A stretch of DNA of 49,098 bases from Gemmataceae bacterium. GTDB taxonomy: Bacteria > Planctomycetota > Planctomycetia > Gemmatales > Gemmataceae. The stretch is taken from assembly GCA_022616435.1 (NCBI GenBank), contig JAKEET010000168.1:1-49098 (forward strand), written 5' to 3'. Under the pieces are notes generated by a model that was not told the origin of the DNA, ran no database searches, and saw only the letters and a program-made list of their open reading frames with translations. Shown here piece after piece: positions 8,294-16,465 of the stretch. A program made the position numbers and the translations under genes. How positions within the stretch are numbered: position 1 is the first letter of the stretch; every line of letters begins with the position of its first letter.

Positions 8294-9730
8294 CTACCGA
8301 AGCAATTCCTGTTCGATCCGGTCCAGCACGTCGCGCACCCGCAGCGGCCGCTTGCCGAACGGCAGGTGGGCGTCCTCGTCCTTCCAGCCGCGGACTTTCT
8401 TCTCGGCGGCGACGGCGGTGCTGTGGTTGCGGTTGCCGAAGTAGTGGCCGATCTCGGTAAAGGTGGCCGCGGTGTGCTTGCGGGCCAGGTAGACGGCCAG
8501 CATGCGCGGGTGGCTGACCATCCAGCCGCGCTTGCCCGATTGCAGGCTGCCGGCGTTCAGGCCCAGGACGCCGCAGACGACGCGATCGACATCCACGAGC
8601 TGCACCAGCCGCACCGAGTGGCGCACGACGTTGGCGATGGCCTCGCGCGCCAGCTCGACATTGATCGGGCGGCCGGTCGCCTTGGCGAGATGCCGGATGC
8701 TGTGGACGGCGCCTTCCAGCTCGCGGACGTTGCCTCGCAGCTGGCTCGCCAGGCATTCCAGCACGCCCGGGGGCAACGCGTCGGCGCCGGCGCACTTGCC
8801 GCGCAAGATCGCCAGCCGCGTGTCGGGATCGGGATAGGCCAGGTCCCACACGGCGCCCCCCATGAGCCGGTCGATCAGCTCCGGGGCCAATTCGTCGGCC
8901 AGGCGCGGATGGCCGTCGCAGGTCACGGCCACGGGCCGGCCGTCGCGCTCCAGCGCGTCCAGCGTGTACAGGAACTCTTCCTGGGTCGCCTTCTTCTTGG
9001 CCAGGAAGTGGATATCGTCCATCAAGAGCGCGTCGGCGTCGCGAAACTGCTTGCGGAAACCGCCGAGCTTCCCCAGCCGCATCGCCTGCACGAAGCGATG
9101 CGTGAACTCCTCGGCGGTGACGAAGACGACGCGCCAGTCGCCATGGGCGTGGCGCAATCCGCAATAGACGCCTTCGAGCAGATGCGACTTGCCGCTGCCG
9201 ACCGGGCCGTGCAGCACCAGCGGGTTGGGCCCCTGCCCCGGCGCCTCGACCACGTGCCGGGCGGCGGCCAGGGCCACGCGGTTGCAGGCCCCCTCCGCGA
9301 AGTCGCTGAGCTTGCGCCAGCGGCGGGCGCGAAGCTGCGGCGCCGCCGTGAACCCGCCCGGCCGGTCGGGCCGGCGGTCGGTCTGCCCGTCGGATGGATC
9401 GGGCGGCGTCTGCGCGGGCTGGATCTCGAGTTGCAGCAGCCCCATCGCGCCGGCTTCGCGCTGGCGCGCGGCCTGGAAAAGTTCCGGATCAATGGCAAAG
9501 GTGACGTCGGGAGCGGCGCCGACGATCTCGGCAGCCGCGGCGGCCACGTCGGCCGTGAAGGTTTTTTGCAGCCACTCCTGGAAGAACCGGTTGGGCACCC
9601 CCACGTGCACGTGGCCGGGTTCCAGGCGGAAGGTCGTCTTGGCGCGAAACCATAAGTCGTAGCGTGGCGCCCCAATCCGTTGGCACAATGCGTGTCCCAA
9701 CGCAGCTACGACGTCGTCCGTCGTCGTCAA
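8294..9730 (-). CDS. dnaA: Chromosomal replication initiator protein DnaA
   Basis: DnaA is the AAA+ ATPase that opens the replication origin. Domain I (about 1-75) is present, then a linker rich in proline and arginine (about 105-150), the AAA+ core with Walker A GPVGSGKSHL and Walker B LLMDDIHFL, and a C-terminal DNA-binding domain with FTEIGHYFGNRNHSTAV, the DnaA-box signature. The frame is open to 9958, but the best start is TTG at 9730: AAGGGAG lies 7 bases upstream and the protein then begins where other DnaA proteins do. An ATG at 9814 lacks such a site. Length is then 478 residues. Neighbours are queA downstream and an NHL-repeat gene diverging upstream; the usual dnaN/recF/gyrB partners are absent. 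Confidence 0.94.
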   Translation of the reverse strand: MTTTDDVVAALGHALCQRIGAPRYDLWFRAKTTFRLEPGHVHVGVPNRFFQEWLQKTFTADVAAAAAEIVGAAPDVTFAIDPELFQAARQREAGAMGLLQLEIQPAQTPPDPSDGQTDRRPDRPGGFTAAPQLRARRWRKLSDFAEGACNRVALAAARHVVEAPGQGPNPLVLHGPVGSGKSHLLEGVYCGLRHAHGDWRVVFVTAEEFTHRFVQAMRLGKLGGFRKQFRDADALLMDDIHFLAKKKATQEEFLYTLDALERDGRPVAVTCDGHPRLADELAPELIDRLMGGAVWDLAYPDPDTRLAILRGKCAGADALPPGVLECLASQLRGNVRELEGAVHSIRHLAKATGRPINVELAREAIANVVRHSVRLVQLVDVDRVVCGVLGLNAGSLQSGKRGWMVSHPRMLAVYLARKHTAATFTEIGHYFGNRNHSTAVAAEKKVRGWKDEDAHLPFGKRPLRVRDVLDRIEQELLR

Positions 9731-10183
9731 GTTATACTCCCTTGGCGCACCGTACTCCAACGGCGCGGGCAGGCGCTTGGTCGCCGGAGAGACATCGGCG
9801 GCGCTTGCCGGCATCCGCCGGCCGCACCGATCGCACTCGGAGAAGCAACATTCTAGGTCAGCGCGCCGCCGATGCAATCTTCTTTTTCGCGCGCGCGGGA
9901 AGTCACGAGCGACGCGGCGAACGCAACCGCTGGAATCGGCGTGGTTTGCCATGGCCAAACGATTACGCGTGCCGAGGATTTTTTTCCCGGCGGCGTGGAA
10001 AACGTGTCGATGGTCCGTCCAGCAGCTGGGAACGCGCCGCAGCTGTCGGGATGATGTTGGAGTGAACCGCGGAGGACGCGGAGACCGCAGAGAGACGGCA
10101 GAGAAACAATCGACGGCTTTTTTTCTTGCATCCGGCGCGGCGGGTCACGATATTCAACACCTCCGTCCTTGTGGAGATTCCTC
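9731..10183. other. Divergent intergenic region upstream of dnaA
   Basis: These 450 bases separate dnaA (minus) from the NHL gene (plus). I looked for DnaA boxes (TTATCCACA and its complement) and saw none. At about 10062-10110 there is a purine-rich GGAGGACGCGGAGACCGCAG stretch with an 8-base step, followed by a run of seven T. No gene was recognised. Confidence 0.5.
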
Positions 10184-11323
10184 ATGCGCGCACCATCGTG
10201 GATCGTTGTTGTCGGATCGCTGGCGGCGTTCGCCGGGGCATTTGTGTGCGCGCAGGACACTCCCGAGACAGGCGTCATGACGACTGCGGCAGGCACCGGC
10301 AAGAAGGGCTATACCGGCGACGACGGTCAAGCAAACAAGGCGCTGCTCGATCAGCCGTTCCATTGCGAGATCGACGACCGCGGCAACCTGTACGTCGCCG
10401 AGGCCGGCAATCATTGCATTCGCAAGGTGAATCTCAAGTCGGGCACGATCACGACCGTCGCCGGGACCGGCAAGAAGGGCTACACCGGCGACGGCGGCCC
10501 GGCCGTCAAGGCGACCTTCAACGAACCCTACTCCGTGGTCGCGGACAGGGACGGCAACCTGTACATCAGCGACCGGCTCAACGCGGTGATTCGCAAGGTG
10601 GACGGCACGACGGGCGTCGCGACCACCGTCGCCGGCAACGGCAAGAAGGGCTACGCCGGCGACGGCGGGCCGGGCCGCGACGCCCAGCTGCGGGAGCCGA
10701 ACGACGCGGTCCTTGACGGCAAGGGCGGATTGCTGATCGCCGACGTGTCCGATTGGCGGATTCGCCGGCTCGATTTGAAGACCGGCATCATCACCACCTT
10801 CGCCGGCGCCGGCAAGATGCCGATCAAGTTCCGAGCGAAGATCGACCGCGCCAAGACGGGAGACGGCGGACCGGCGGCGAAGGCGATCGTCGTCGGCGCC
10901 CGGGCGGTGTGCGTGGACGGCAAAGGGAACACATACATCTGCGAACGCGAAGGCAGCGCCGTCCGCAAGGTTGATGCTCAAGGAATCATCACGACCATCG
11001 CCGGCACCGGCGAATGGGGCTATTCGGGCGACGGCGGCGCTGCCAAGCAGGCCGTCTTCGCCGGACCGAAGGGTATTCGCTGCGACGACGCCGGCAACAT
11101 CTACGTCGTCGATTGCGAGAACCACTGCATTCGCAAGATCGACGCCAAGACCAACATCGTGACCACGGTCGCCGGCGGCCGCAAGGGTCCAGGCGGCGAC
11201 GGCGGCCCGGCGAACCAAGCCGGCATGGACCGGCCGCACGGCTGCTTCATTGATCCGCGCGGCATCCTGTACATCGCGGACACGAACAACCATCGGGTGC
11301 GGATGGTTTCGCTTACCAAGTGA
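10184..11323 (+). CDS. Secreted NHL-repeat beta-propeller protein
   Basis: A 379-residue exported protein with a signal peptide (about 1-24, ending near FVCAQD) and six or so repeats of about 55 residues. Each repeat carries a T(T/I)VAGTGKKGY-(T/A)GDGGPA element followed by a GNLYVAEAGNHCIRKV-type strand, the pattern of NHL propellers. Such proteins are usually binding scaffolds in the periplasm or on the surface; no catalytic motif is seen. The ATG at 10184 is preceded by GGAG at a 7-base spacing, better than the TTG 15 bases upstream. It ends 4 bases before the HEPN remnant. Confidence 0.85.
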   Translation: MRAPSWIVVVGSLAAFAGAFVCAQDTPETGVMTTAAGTGKKGYTGDDGQANKALLDQPFHCEIDDRGNLYVAEAGNHCIRKVNLKSGTITTVAGTGKKGYTGDGGPAVKATFNEPYSVVADRDGNLYISDRLNAVIRKVDGTTGVATTVAGNGKKGYAGDGGPGRDAQLREPNDAVLDGKGGLLIADVSDWRIRRLDLKTGIITTFAGAGKMPIKFRAKIDRAKTGDGGPAAKAIVVGARAVCVDGKGNTYICEREGSAVRKVDAQGIITTIAGTGEWGYSGDGGAAKQAVFAGPKGIRCDDAGNIYVVDCENHCIRKIDAKTNIVTTVAGGRKGPGGDGGPANQAGMDRPHGCFIDPRGILYIADTNNHRVRMVSLTK

Positions 11324-11327
11324 GCAC

Positions 11328-11613
11328 ATGATGACCACCACCTGGAACGACTTGAGCCGCGATGCGCTGCTTGCCGCGCGCGAATTGTTGCAACGCCGAC
11401 TACCGGCCGGATCTGTCGTTCGCAAGGGCCGATGTGATAAAATTGTTGAAGGAAGCCGTGTTCATTCTGAAGTTCTTCGAGGTGTCGTATGAGAACGTCT
11501 CCGCCGAGCCGCCAAGCATGCATCGATACCATCAAGTGCTGATGGACGTGGAAGCGGAGCTTCTCGACAAGCATCGCCTCAATGTCTGGCTAATCCCTAC
11601 CTTGCCGGAATAG
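11328..11613 (+). pseudogene. Decayed HEPN-domain gene fused to its partner gene
   Basis: The reading begins MMTTTWNDLSRDALLAAREL, a typical HEPN-protein start. It then jumps, with a frame change near 11395, to ADYRPDLSFARADVIKLL, which matches the C-terminus of the intact HEPN protein next door (DADYRPRISLAKSDVIRSL). It next runs into PPSMHRYHQVLMDVEAELL and FNVWLIPT-like sequence, which matches the end of the small partner gene at 12155. So two internal deletions have collapsed a two-gene module into 286 bases. It is a remnant with no expected product, useful as the template that shows the downstream frameshift. Confidence 0.75.
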
Positions 11614-11665
11614 AAAGCCTGTGTGCTGCTGAGCTAAGTTTTTCGTCCACCGGAGGCGTTGCACC

Positions 11666-12151
11666 GTGGAATGGCTGATGCCGTGGCACTCTGTCGCTGA
11701 CGATGCCGCTCAAGTCGCCGGCATGGAGCTGGAGTTGGCCCGCGAATTGTCCGCCGAGCACGAGCTATACGGGCTGCCGGTGCGCACGCTCGCTCGCCGG
11801 CAGGACTGCGACGACGTGTTGTTCGCCATCGAGGACGGCACCGGGCGGGTCGCGGTAAGCAGCATCAGCCGCGCCTATTACGCGGCCTATTGTGCTGTTG
11901 CGCATCGGATGGTCGAGCAGTCCGTTAAGTTCCCACAAGGATGGGACAATCCTGCCCACGATCAAGTCGCACGATGGATTGCTGGCAACAGGTCATGGCC
12001 CGCCCAAGACCGTCGTCGGCTGGCTCAGGCGATGCAGCGTTTACGCAAGGCCCGGGAGGACGCGGATTACCGACCGCGCATTTCTCTGGCAAAGAGCGAC
12101 GTGATAAGATCGCTGAACGAAGCTGGTGTAATCTTCCGCCTTTTGGGGTGA
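11666..12151 (+). CDS. HEPN domain protein, probable toxin-like component
   Basis: A 161-residue protein with the HEPN (UPF0332-like) pattern. The segment SSISRAYYAAYCAVAHRMV at about 70-90 is the characteristic helix, and a final helix follows LRKAREDADYRP, the R-x-x-ADY element of this family. Many HEPN proteins are RNases using an R-x4-6-H pair and act as toxins of HEPN/MNT modules or in defence; AHRMV and nearby histidines could contribute, but an exact catalytic pair is not certain. A GTG start at 11666 has CGGAGG nine bases upstream. The N-terminus is about 45 residues longer than the neighbouring remnant implies. The next gene begins 3 bases after its stop, so the two are translationally linked. 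Confidence 0.75.
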   Translation: MEWLMPWHSVADDAAQVAGMELELARELSAEHELYGLPVRTLARRQDCDDVLFAIEDGTGRVAVSSISRAYYAAYCAVAHRMVEQSVKFPQGWDNPAHDQVARWIAGNRSWPAQDRRRLAQAMQRLRKAREDADYRPRISLAKSDVIRSLNEAGVIFRLLG

Positions 12152-12154
12152 GCG

Positions 12155-12422
12155 ATGAAAGCACACAAAGCGAGCAAGAAAACCAAGATCTTGGAGCTGG
12201 TGGGTCGACACTTGCGCCGGGTGGATCTCGACGGCATCAAGCTGGACATCCTGAATGGAGAAATCGAGAAACGCGGTGACACGTGGCACATCCGCGTTCG
12301 CGCTTCGGCTCAGCCGCCTAGCATGTACCCCTTGTATGAGGTCCTAGCTAGTAGATATCGAGACAGAACTAAGCGAAAAGCACCACTTTAATGTGTGGCT
12401 CATCCCAACCGTGCCGGACTGA
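12155..12422 (+). pseudogene. Partner of the HEPN gene, frameshifted by a CTAG duplication
   Basis: ATG at 12155 lies 3 bases after the HEPN stop. The frame reads MKAHKASKKTKILELV, LDGIKLDILNGEIEKRGDTW, PPSMYPLYEVLA and then ends out of register at 12391. At 12344-12351 there is CTAGCTAG. Removing one CTAG restores the frame, VLVDIETELSEKHHFNVWLI, with a natural stop at 12420-12422, which matches the decayed copy upstream (VLMDVEAELLDKHRLNVWLI). Position suggests the antitoxin of a HEPN module, but the protein does not show nucleotidyltransferase motifs and I do not recognise its family. A 78-residue truncated product could still be made. Confidence 0.7.
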
Positions 12423-12449
12423 CCGTTCCCGTACTCCAGGAGAATCTGC

Positions 12450-13337
12450 ATGCGGATCACAACGATGTCGTTGATCGTCTTGATGGGCGCCGCGCTGTCC
12501 CTTCACGCCAAGGACGACTACAAACTCGGCCCCGATTCGATGATCCAGCCCGGCGTCCCGCAGGGGAAGGTCGAGAAGTTCCACTGGAAGAGCGACGTCT
12601 TCGCCGGCACCGAACGCGATTGCTGGATTTACGTCCCCGCCCAGTACGACAAGGACAAGCCGGCGGCGGTCATGGTGTTCCAGGACGGCGGCAACTACCA
12701 GGACCTCCAGAAGGATTTCCGCGTGCCCATCGTGCTCGACAACCTCATCCACAAGAAAGACATCCCGGTCATGATCGGCGTCTTCATCAACCCCGGCGTG
12801 TTCCCCGACAAGCTCGTGAAAGGCAAGAAGGGTCAAAAGGCCCCGGCCAGCAACCGCAGCTTCGAGTACGACACCCTCTCCGATCAGTACGCCCGCTTCC
12901 TCGAAAAGGAAATCCTCTCCGAGGTCGGCAAAAAGTACAACCTCCGCCAGGACGCGGCCGGGCGCGGCATCGGCGGCATCTCGTCAGGCGGCATCTGCGC
13001 GTTCACCGTCGCCTGGGAACGGCCGGACCTGTTCAGCAAGGTGTTGAGCCACGTCGGCAGCTTCACGAACATCCGCGGCGGCGATCGCTATCCGGGCATG
13101 ATCCGCAAGACGCCGAAGAAGCCGATCAGCGTGTTCCTGCAGGCCGGGGCCAACGATCTGGACAACGAGCACGGCAACTGGCCGCTCGGCAACCTGCAGA
13201 TGGCGAAGGCCCTGGCGTACAAGAAGTACGATTATCGGTTCGAGTACGGCGACGGCGCCCACAACGGCAAGCACGGCGGGGCGCTCTTGCCCGAATCGTT
13301 GCGCTGGCTGTGGCGCGGCGAGGTCAAGAAGGACTGA
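12450..13337 (+). CDS. Secreted esterase of the enterochelin/feruloyl esterase type
   Basis: A 295-residue alpha/beta hydrolase. It has an N-terminal signal peptide (about 1-20, [20 protein letters not shown]), an entry strand [13 protein letters not shown] near 70-85, the nucleophile elbow GISSGG with serine near 175, and a late acid/histidine region [14 protein letters not shown] and [11 protein letters not shown]. That is the layout of esterase D/enterochelin esterase-like proteins, which in planctomycetes probably act on plant or algal ester substrates; the real substrate is not visible. The ATG at 12450 follows CCAGGAGAATCTGC. It stands alone, followed by a long hairpin. Confidence 0.85.
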   Translation: MRITTMSLIVLMGAALSLHAKDDYKLGPDSMIQPGVPQGKVEKFHWKSDVFAGTERDCWIYVPAQYDKDKPAAVMVFQDGGNYQDLQKDFRVPIVLDNLIHKKDIPVMIGVFINPGVFPDKLVKGKKGQKAPASNRSFEYDTLSDQYARFLEKEILSEVGKKYNLRQDAAGRGIGGISSGGICAFTVAWERPDLFSKVLSHVGSFTNIRGGDRYPGMIRKTPKKPISVFLQAGANDLDNEHGNWPLGNLQMAKALAYKKYDYRFEYGDGAHNGKHGGALLPESLRWLWRGEVKKD

Positions 13338-13362
13338 CAGGTTTGCGGATCGTTCAGAGTTG

Positions 13363-13446
13363 GTGAACAAATGGGGGACTGGCTCCGGACGTCCTTCAAG
13401 GTTTGAAAGTGAAGACGAGGCCGGCGCCGGTCCCCCATTTGTTCAC
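13363..13446. repeat. 84-bp long-hairpin element
   Basis: Perfect 17-bp outer arms lie at 13363-13379 and 13430-13446. The pairing extends to 26 bp (13363-13388 with 13421-13446) with two mismatches. It sits between the convergent esterase and HNH genes, where it could terminate both, but its internal order (arm, spacer, arm) is that of a dispersed non-autonomous element. Confidence 0.8.
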
Positions 13447-13452
13447 AAACTC

Positions 13453-14982
13453 TCAGTTCTCCTCCTCATCATTGTTGTCGAACAGACCGCCCATCCCGCC
13501 CTCGTCGTCGTCGTCCTTCGGCTTGTTCTTGGCCTCTTCTTCCTTCCGCTTCTTGTTCTCCTCCGCTTCCTTGCGGCGGCGCTGGATTTCTTCCTCGCTC
13601 ATTTTCGGCTTCGATTCTTGTTTGGGGGCCACGCGCTGGCCTTTGGCCGGCGACCATTCCTTGTCCTCTTCTTCGGGAATCATGCCGCCTTCGGGCTTGA
13701 TGGGGACCTTCTTGCGGGCGACGCGTTTGCCGGTCCCCTCCTTCTCGACCCATTCACGCTGCTCGTAGCGGCGCGGCTGGCCTTCCTGGGCCTCGCGAAT
13801 GTTCTTCGACAGCAGGTTGGTCAGCCCGTCATCCGTGCCGATGCCGCCTTTCTTGTCGATCATCTCGCCCAGGGCGCTGGACGGGGTCGGCAGGCCGCTC
13901 TGGGTGTAGGCGGTGTCGAGCTTGCTGCCCGGATCGTCGCCGCGCTTGGTGTTGAGCGGACCCATGAAGATGTTGGCCGGCGACCAGCAAATCGCCTTGG
14001 CCGCGTCGTTGAGGGCCGTGCCGAAATCTCCCCGGCGCTGGGCGGGGGGCAGAGCGACCTCGTCGAGAAACCACGACGGGGCCGTGTGCTCGCCAAACTT
14101 CAGCAGCTTTTCCAGCTTGTCCTTCGACCGGGTGCTCAGGGCGTCGTTGATGTCCTTGAGGATCTTGTTCCACGGGTACACGTGGTGCGCCGTGAGCGCG
14201 TCGCCGACTTCGTCGGTCCCCTTGAGCGTGCTCGGCTTCTTGGGCCGCTTGCCCTCGTACAGTCCGGTCGAAGGGTTATAGCCGCCGACCTTGCCGCCCG
14301 ACGATGGCGATTCCTCGTCCTCGTCCTCGTCGTCGTCCACGACGCCGGCGCCGGTGTCGGTCGATGTCGTCGATGGGACCGACGGCGGGGCGTCCAGATC
14401 GATGCCCTGCTTGCCGGCTTCGCGCAGGGCCGATTGCAGCAGCTCTTCCGCCTCCTGGAGGAGCGCGGCCGCCTTCTCCGGCTCCTTCTTGCGCAGGGCG
14501 ACGCCGGCCTCACTCGCCTTGAGCACGGCGTCCTTCACGGTCGGGGCGATCGTCGTGCGCTGCAGCTTCGGCACGACGCCCTTGAGCTTCGCGACCAGGC
14601 CCTTTTGCTGGGTCTCCAGTTGCTTCTCATCCAGGGCTGTCTTCTCGGGCTCGGCGTCCTCCGGCTCCGCGCCGCCGATGTTGATCGCCTTGGGCATGCA
14701 ATTGTTGTTGCGGGCCGCGATCTGCACCCCCTTGGCCAGCGACGTGTGCGGGCTCCCCTTCGGCGTGACGTTCAGCTCGCCTTCCGGCGACATCTCCATC
14801 AGGCCGCCGGCCTTGCCTTTCTTCTTCGCCGTCTTCAGGACGCCGTCCTTTTCGTCTTTCGGAATCGCCTTGGTGTCCATGAGCAGGACCGGCTTGCCGT
14901 TGGGGCCTTGCTCGCAGTAGAAAAAATGCAGCTTGAGGCCCGGTCGCGACTTCATCTTGTTGAAGGCGGATCTCACGTCCAT
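13453..14982 (-). CDS. Modular protein with HNH/AHH-like nuclease domain
   Basis: A 509-residue protein. Residues 1-95 form a compact domain (LKLHFFYCEQGPNGKPVLLM, then KGSPHTSLAKGVQIAARNN) whose pattern resembles the start of the protein at 42132. Residues about 125-200 are helical with the hairpin RKKEPEKAAALLQEAEELLQ. An acidic linker follows (about 215-230). Residues about 240-390 carry LTAHHVYPWNKILKDIND and WSPANIFMGPLNTKRGDDPG, resembling an HNH/AHH nuclease as found in polymorphic toxins. The tail is highly charged and ends in acidic residues. The ATG at 14982 follows CAGAGGGAACAGCC; the frame continues 24 codons upstream without a better site. No signal peptide and no adjacent immunity gene were recognised. 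Nuclease activity is inferred. Confidence 0.65.
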   Translation of the reverse strand: MDVRSAFNKMKSRPGLKLHFFYCEQGPNGKPVLLMDTKAIPKDEKDGVLKTAKKKGKAGGLMEMSPEGELNVTPKGSPHTSLAKGVQIAARNNNCMPKAINIGGAEPEDAEPEKTALDEKQLETQQKGLVAKLKGVVPKLQRTTIAPTVKDAVLKASEAGVALRKKEPEKAAALLQEAEELLQSALREAGKQGIDLDAPPSVPSTTSTDTGAGVVDDDEDEDEESPSSGGKVGGYNPSTGLYEGKRPKKPSTLKGTDEVGDALTAHHVYPWNKILKDINDALSTRSKDKLEKLLKFGEHTAPSWFLDEVALPPAQRRGDFGTALNDAAKAICWSPANIFMGPLNTKRGDDPGSKLDTAYTQSGLPTPSSALGEMIDKKGGIGTDDGLTNLLSKNIREAQEGQPRRYEQREWVEKEGTGKRVARKKVPIKPEGGMIPEEEDKEWSPAKGQRVAPKQESKPKMSEEEIQRRRKEAEENKKRKEEEAKNKPKDDDDEGGMGGLFDNNDEEEN

Positions 14983-15134
14983 GGCTGTTCCCTCTGGGTG
15001 GAGTGGATGAAAAATGATGACCAATAGCTTAACGCGGCAGGACCGCCGAGGCAATCAGGTGTTTCCAATACTCAAGACGTGTCCTCTCCCGATCGAACAG
15101 GGCCGCGGAGGTGGTTTCGTTGGCGCCGCTTGGT

Positions 15135-16244
15135 TCAGAACGCCTTCAGGATCGCGGCAATCTCCTGCTTTTCCTCGATGGCCCGGAGATACGGCGTCAG
15201 CACGCGGATCGTCAACTTCTTCTCCAGCTCCGGCCAGCCGCGGATGTCGGAGCTCATCGGATTGCCGTTCATCTTCAGCGCCCACGCCAGCGCCTCCTCG
15301 GGATCGACGTCGACCGCCTTCAGGCGGGCGGACAGGCTGGGATGATCGCCGAAGAGCCCCGGCCTCTCCCACAGCGCGTCGCGCATGGCCCGCTTCCATT
15401 CCTTCTTGGTGGCGGCCCGAACGTTCGAAACCTGCTCGCTGAACGCCTGCACGGTGTAGCTGCGGGTGCGGGCCAAGGACTGCAGGAGGTCGTCCATGCT
15501 CGCCCCTTCGATGTGCGGGGTCACGTGCACGCAGAACAGCCCGATGGCGATGTCGCGCTCGCCCGCTTGCCGCTTGCCGGCCTGGTCGGCCGCGTACTCC
15601 CAGCGGCGGCTGGCCGCCGCGAACACGGCGTCGAAAAGAAATTGATAGACGAACACGAACCAGACGAACGGGTGCAGGTAGCCGTACGGGTGCGCCATGA
15701 AATAGGCGCGGGTGATCGCCATCATCTGCCGGGTGCGAAGCATGTCGCGGAGCGTGGCGGTGTCGCCGCTTTCGATGTGGCACAGCTCATGGGCCATGAT
15801 GGCCCCGACCACGTCGCGGGGGAACGACGCCACCGTCAAGGCGCCGATCAGCAGCACCTGCCGGCCTTTTTTCGTCTGGTACACGGCGGCGTCGGTCAAC
15901 GGCGACAGCCGGATCTCATCGGCGACCGGCAAGCGGCAGCGCTGGGCGACCTCGTCCATCAGCTCGTACAGCGGCGGCGCCTCGTCGCGCGACACTTTCA
16001 AGTCCATGATCCACTCCGGCTCCGGATGCCACGTGAAGAAGTAGTACATCGGCGCCAGGAACCAGCAAAACAGCAGGAAGCAGAAAATGCCCACGATCCA
16101 GAACGCGATGGGCCAGGCGACCGACTCGTACGCGCCGACGCACGCGGCCACGATCAAGCCGACCGCCAGCCCGAGCTGCAAGAGCGCCAGGAACGCGATG
16201 AACGGGGTGTAGCAAGCATAGAAGAACTTGAGCCAGCGACGCAT
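15135..16244 (-). CDS. M48 family membrane metallopeptidase
   Basis: A 369-residue protein with two N-terminal membrane segments (about 10-35 and 45-70), like HtpX-type peptidases. AIMAHELCHIESGD holds the HExxH zinc site near 170, and SRRWEYAADQAG supplies the downstream glutamate ligand. Between them lies a hydrophobic segment, PFVWFVFVYQFLFDAVF. M48 membrane peptidases degrade damaged membrane proteins or mature exported ones. The ATG at 16244 has GAGGGG upstream, while the longer open frame has none. It shares a strand with the DUF4239 and FHA/pseudokinase genes, but the 16340 repeat interrupts the run. Confidence 0.88.
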   Translation of the reverse strand: MRRWLKFFYACYTPFIAFLALLQLGLAVGLIVAACVGAYESVAWPIAFWIVGIFCFLLFCWFLAPMYYFFTWHPEPEWIMDLKVSRDEAPPLYELMDEVAQRCRLPVADEIRLSPLTDAAVYQTKKGRQVLLIGALTVASFPRDVVGAIMAHELCHIESGDTATLRDMLRTRQMMAITRAYFMAHPYGYLHPFVWFVFVYQFLFDAVFAAASRRWEYAADQAGKRQAGERDIAIGLFCVHVTPHIEGASMDDLLQSLARTRSYTVQAFSEQVSNVRAATKKEWKRAMRDALWERPGLFGDHPSLSARLKAVDVDPEEALAWALKMNGNPMSSDIRGWPELEKKLTIRVLTPYLRAIEEKQEIAAILKAF

Positions 16245-16339
16245 GGCAGCCCCTCGTCGTTGTTCGCGCGTGTTGTTCGGGCAATCAAATTGGTACGTGG
16301 GTTTTAGGAGTGGAGAGCCGGATTTCAAGTTGCAGTTTC

Positions 16340-16442
16340 GTTTAGCCCCGGTTCGAAGAACCGGGGCGGACATGATTCCGCGCGTGGGATTCAACCGGTT
16401 GCCGCCGCCTGACCGCCCCGGTTCTTCGAACCAGGGCGAAAC
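16340..16442. repeat. Dispersed ~100-bp inverted-repeat element, copy A
   Basis: The ends (about 30 bp, 16340-16369 and 16413-16442) are imperfect inverted repeats centred on CCCCGGTTCGAAGAACCGGG, each itself a dyad. The middle contains GCGCGTGGGATTC. A second complete copy of almost the same length is at 27952-28053 and a one-armed copy is at 21381-21409. No coding capacity. Confidence 0.85.
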
Positions 16443-16465
16443 AAATGCCGTCGCGGCCGCATCGT

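Noticed and set aside
9731..10183. Replication origin next to dnaA
   Set aside because: No DnaA boxes or AT-rich unwinding stretch were seen, and planctomycete origins are often not beside dnaA.
12155..12422. Programmed frameshifting in the HEPN partner gene
   Set aside because: The exact 4-base CTAG duplication explains the shift as a mutation, and no slippery site or following structure was evident.
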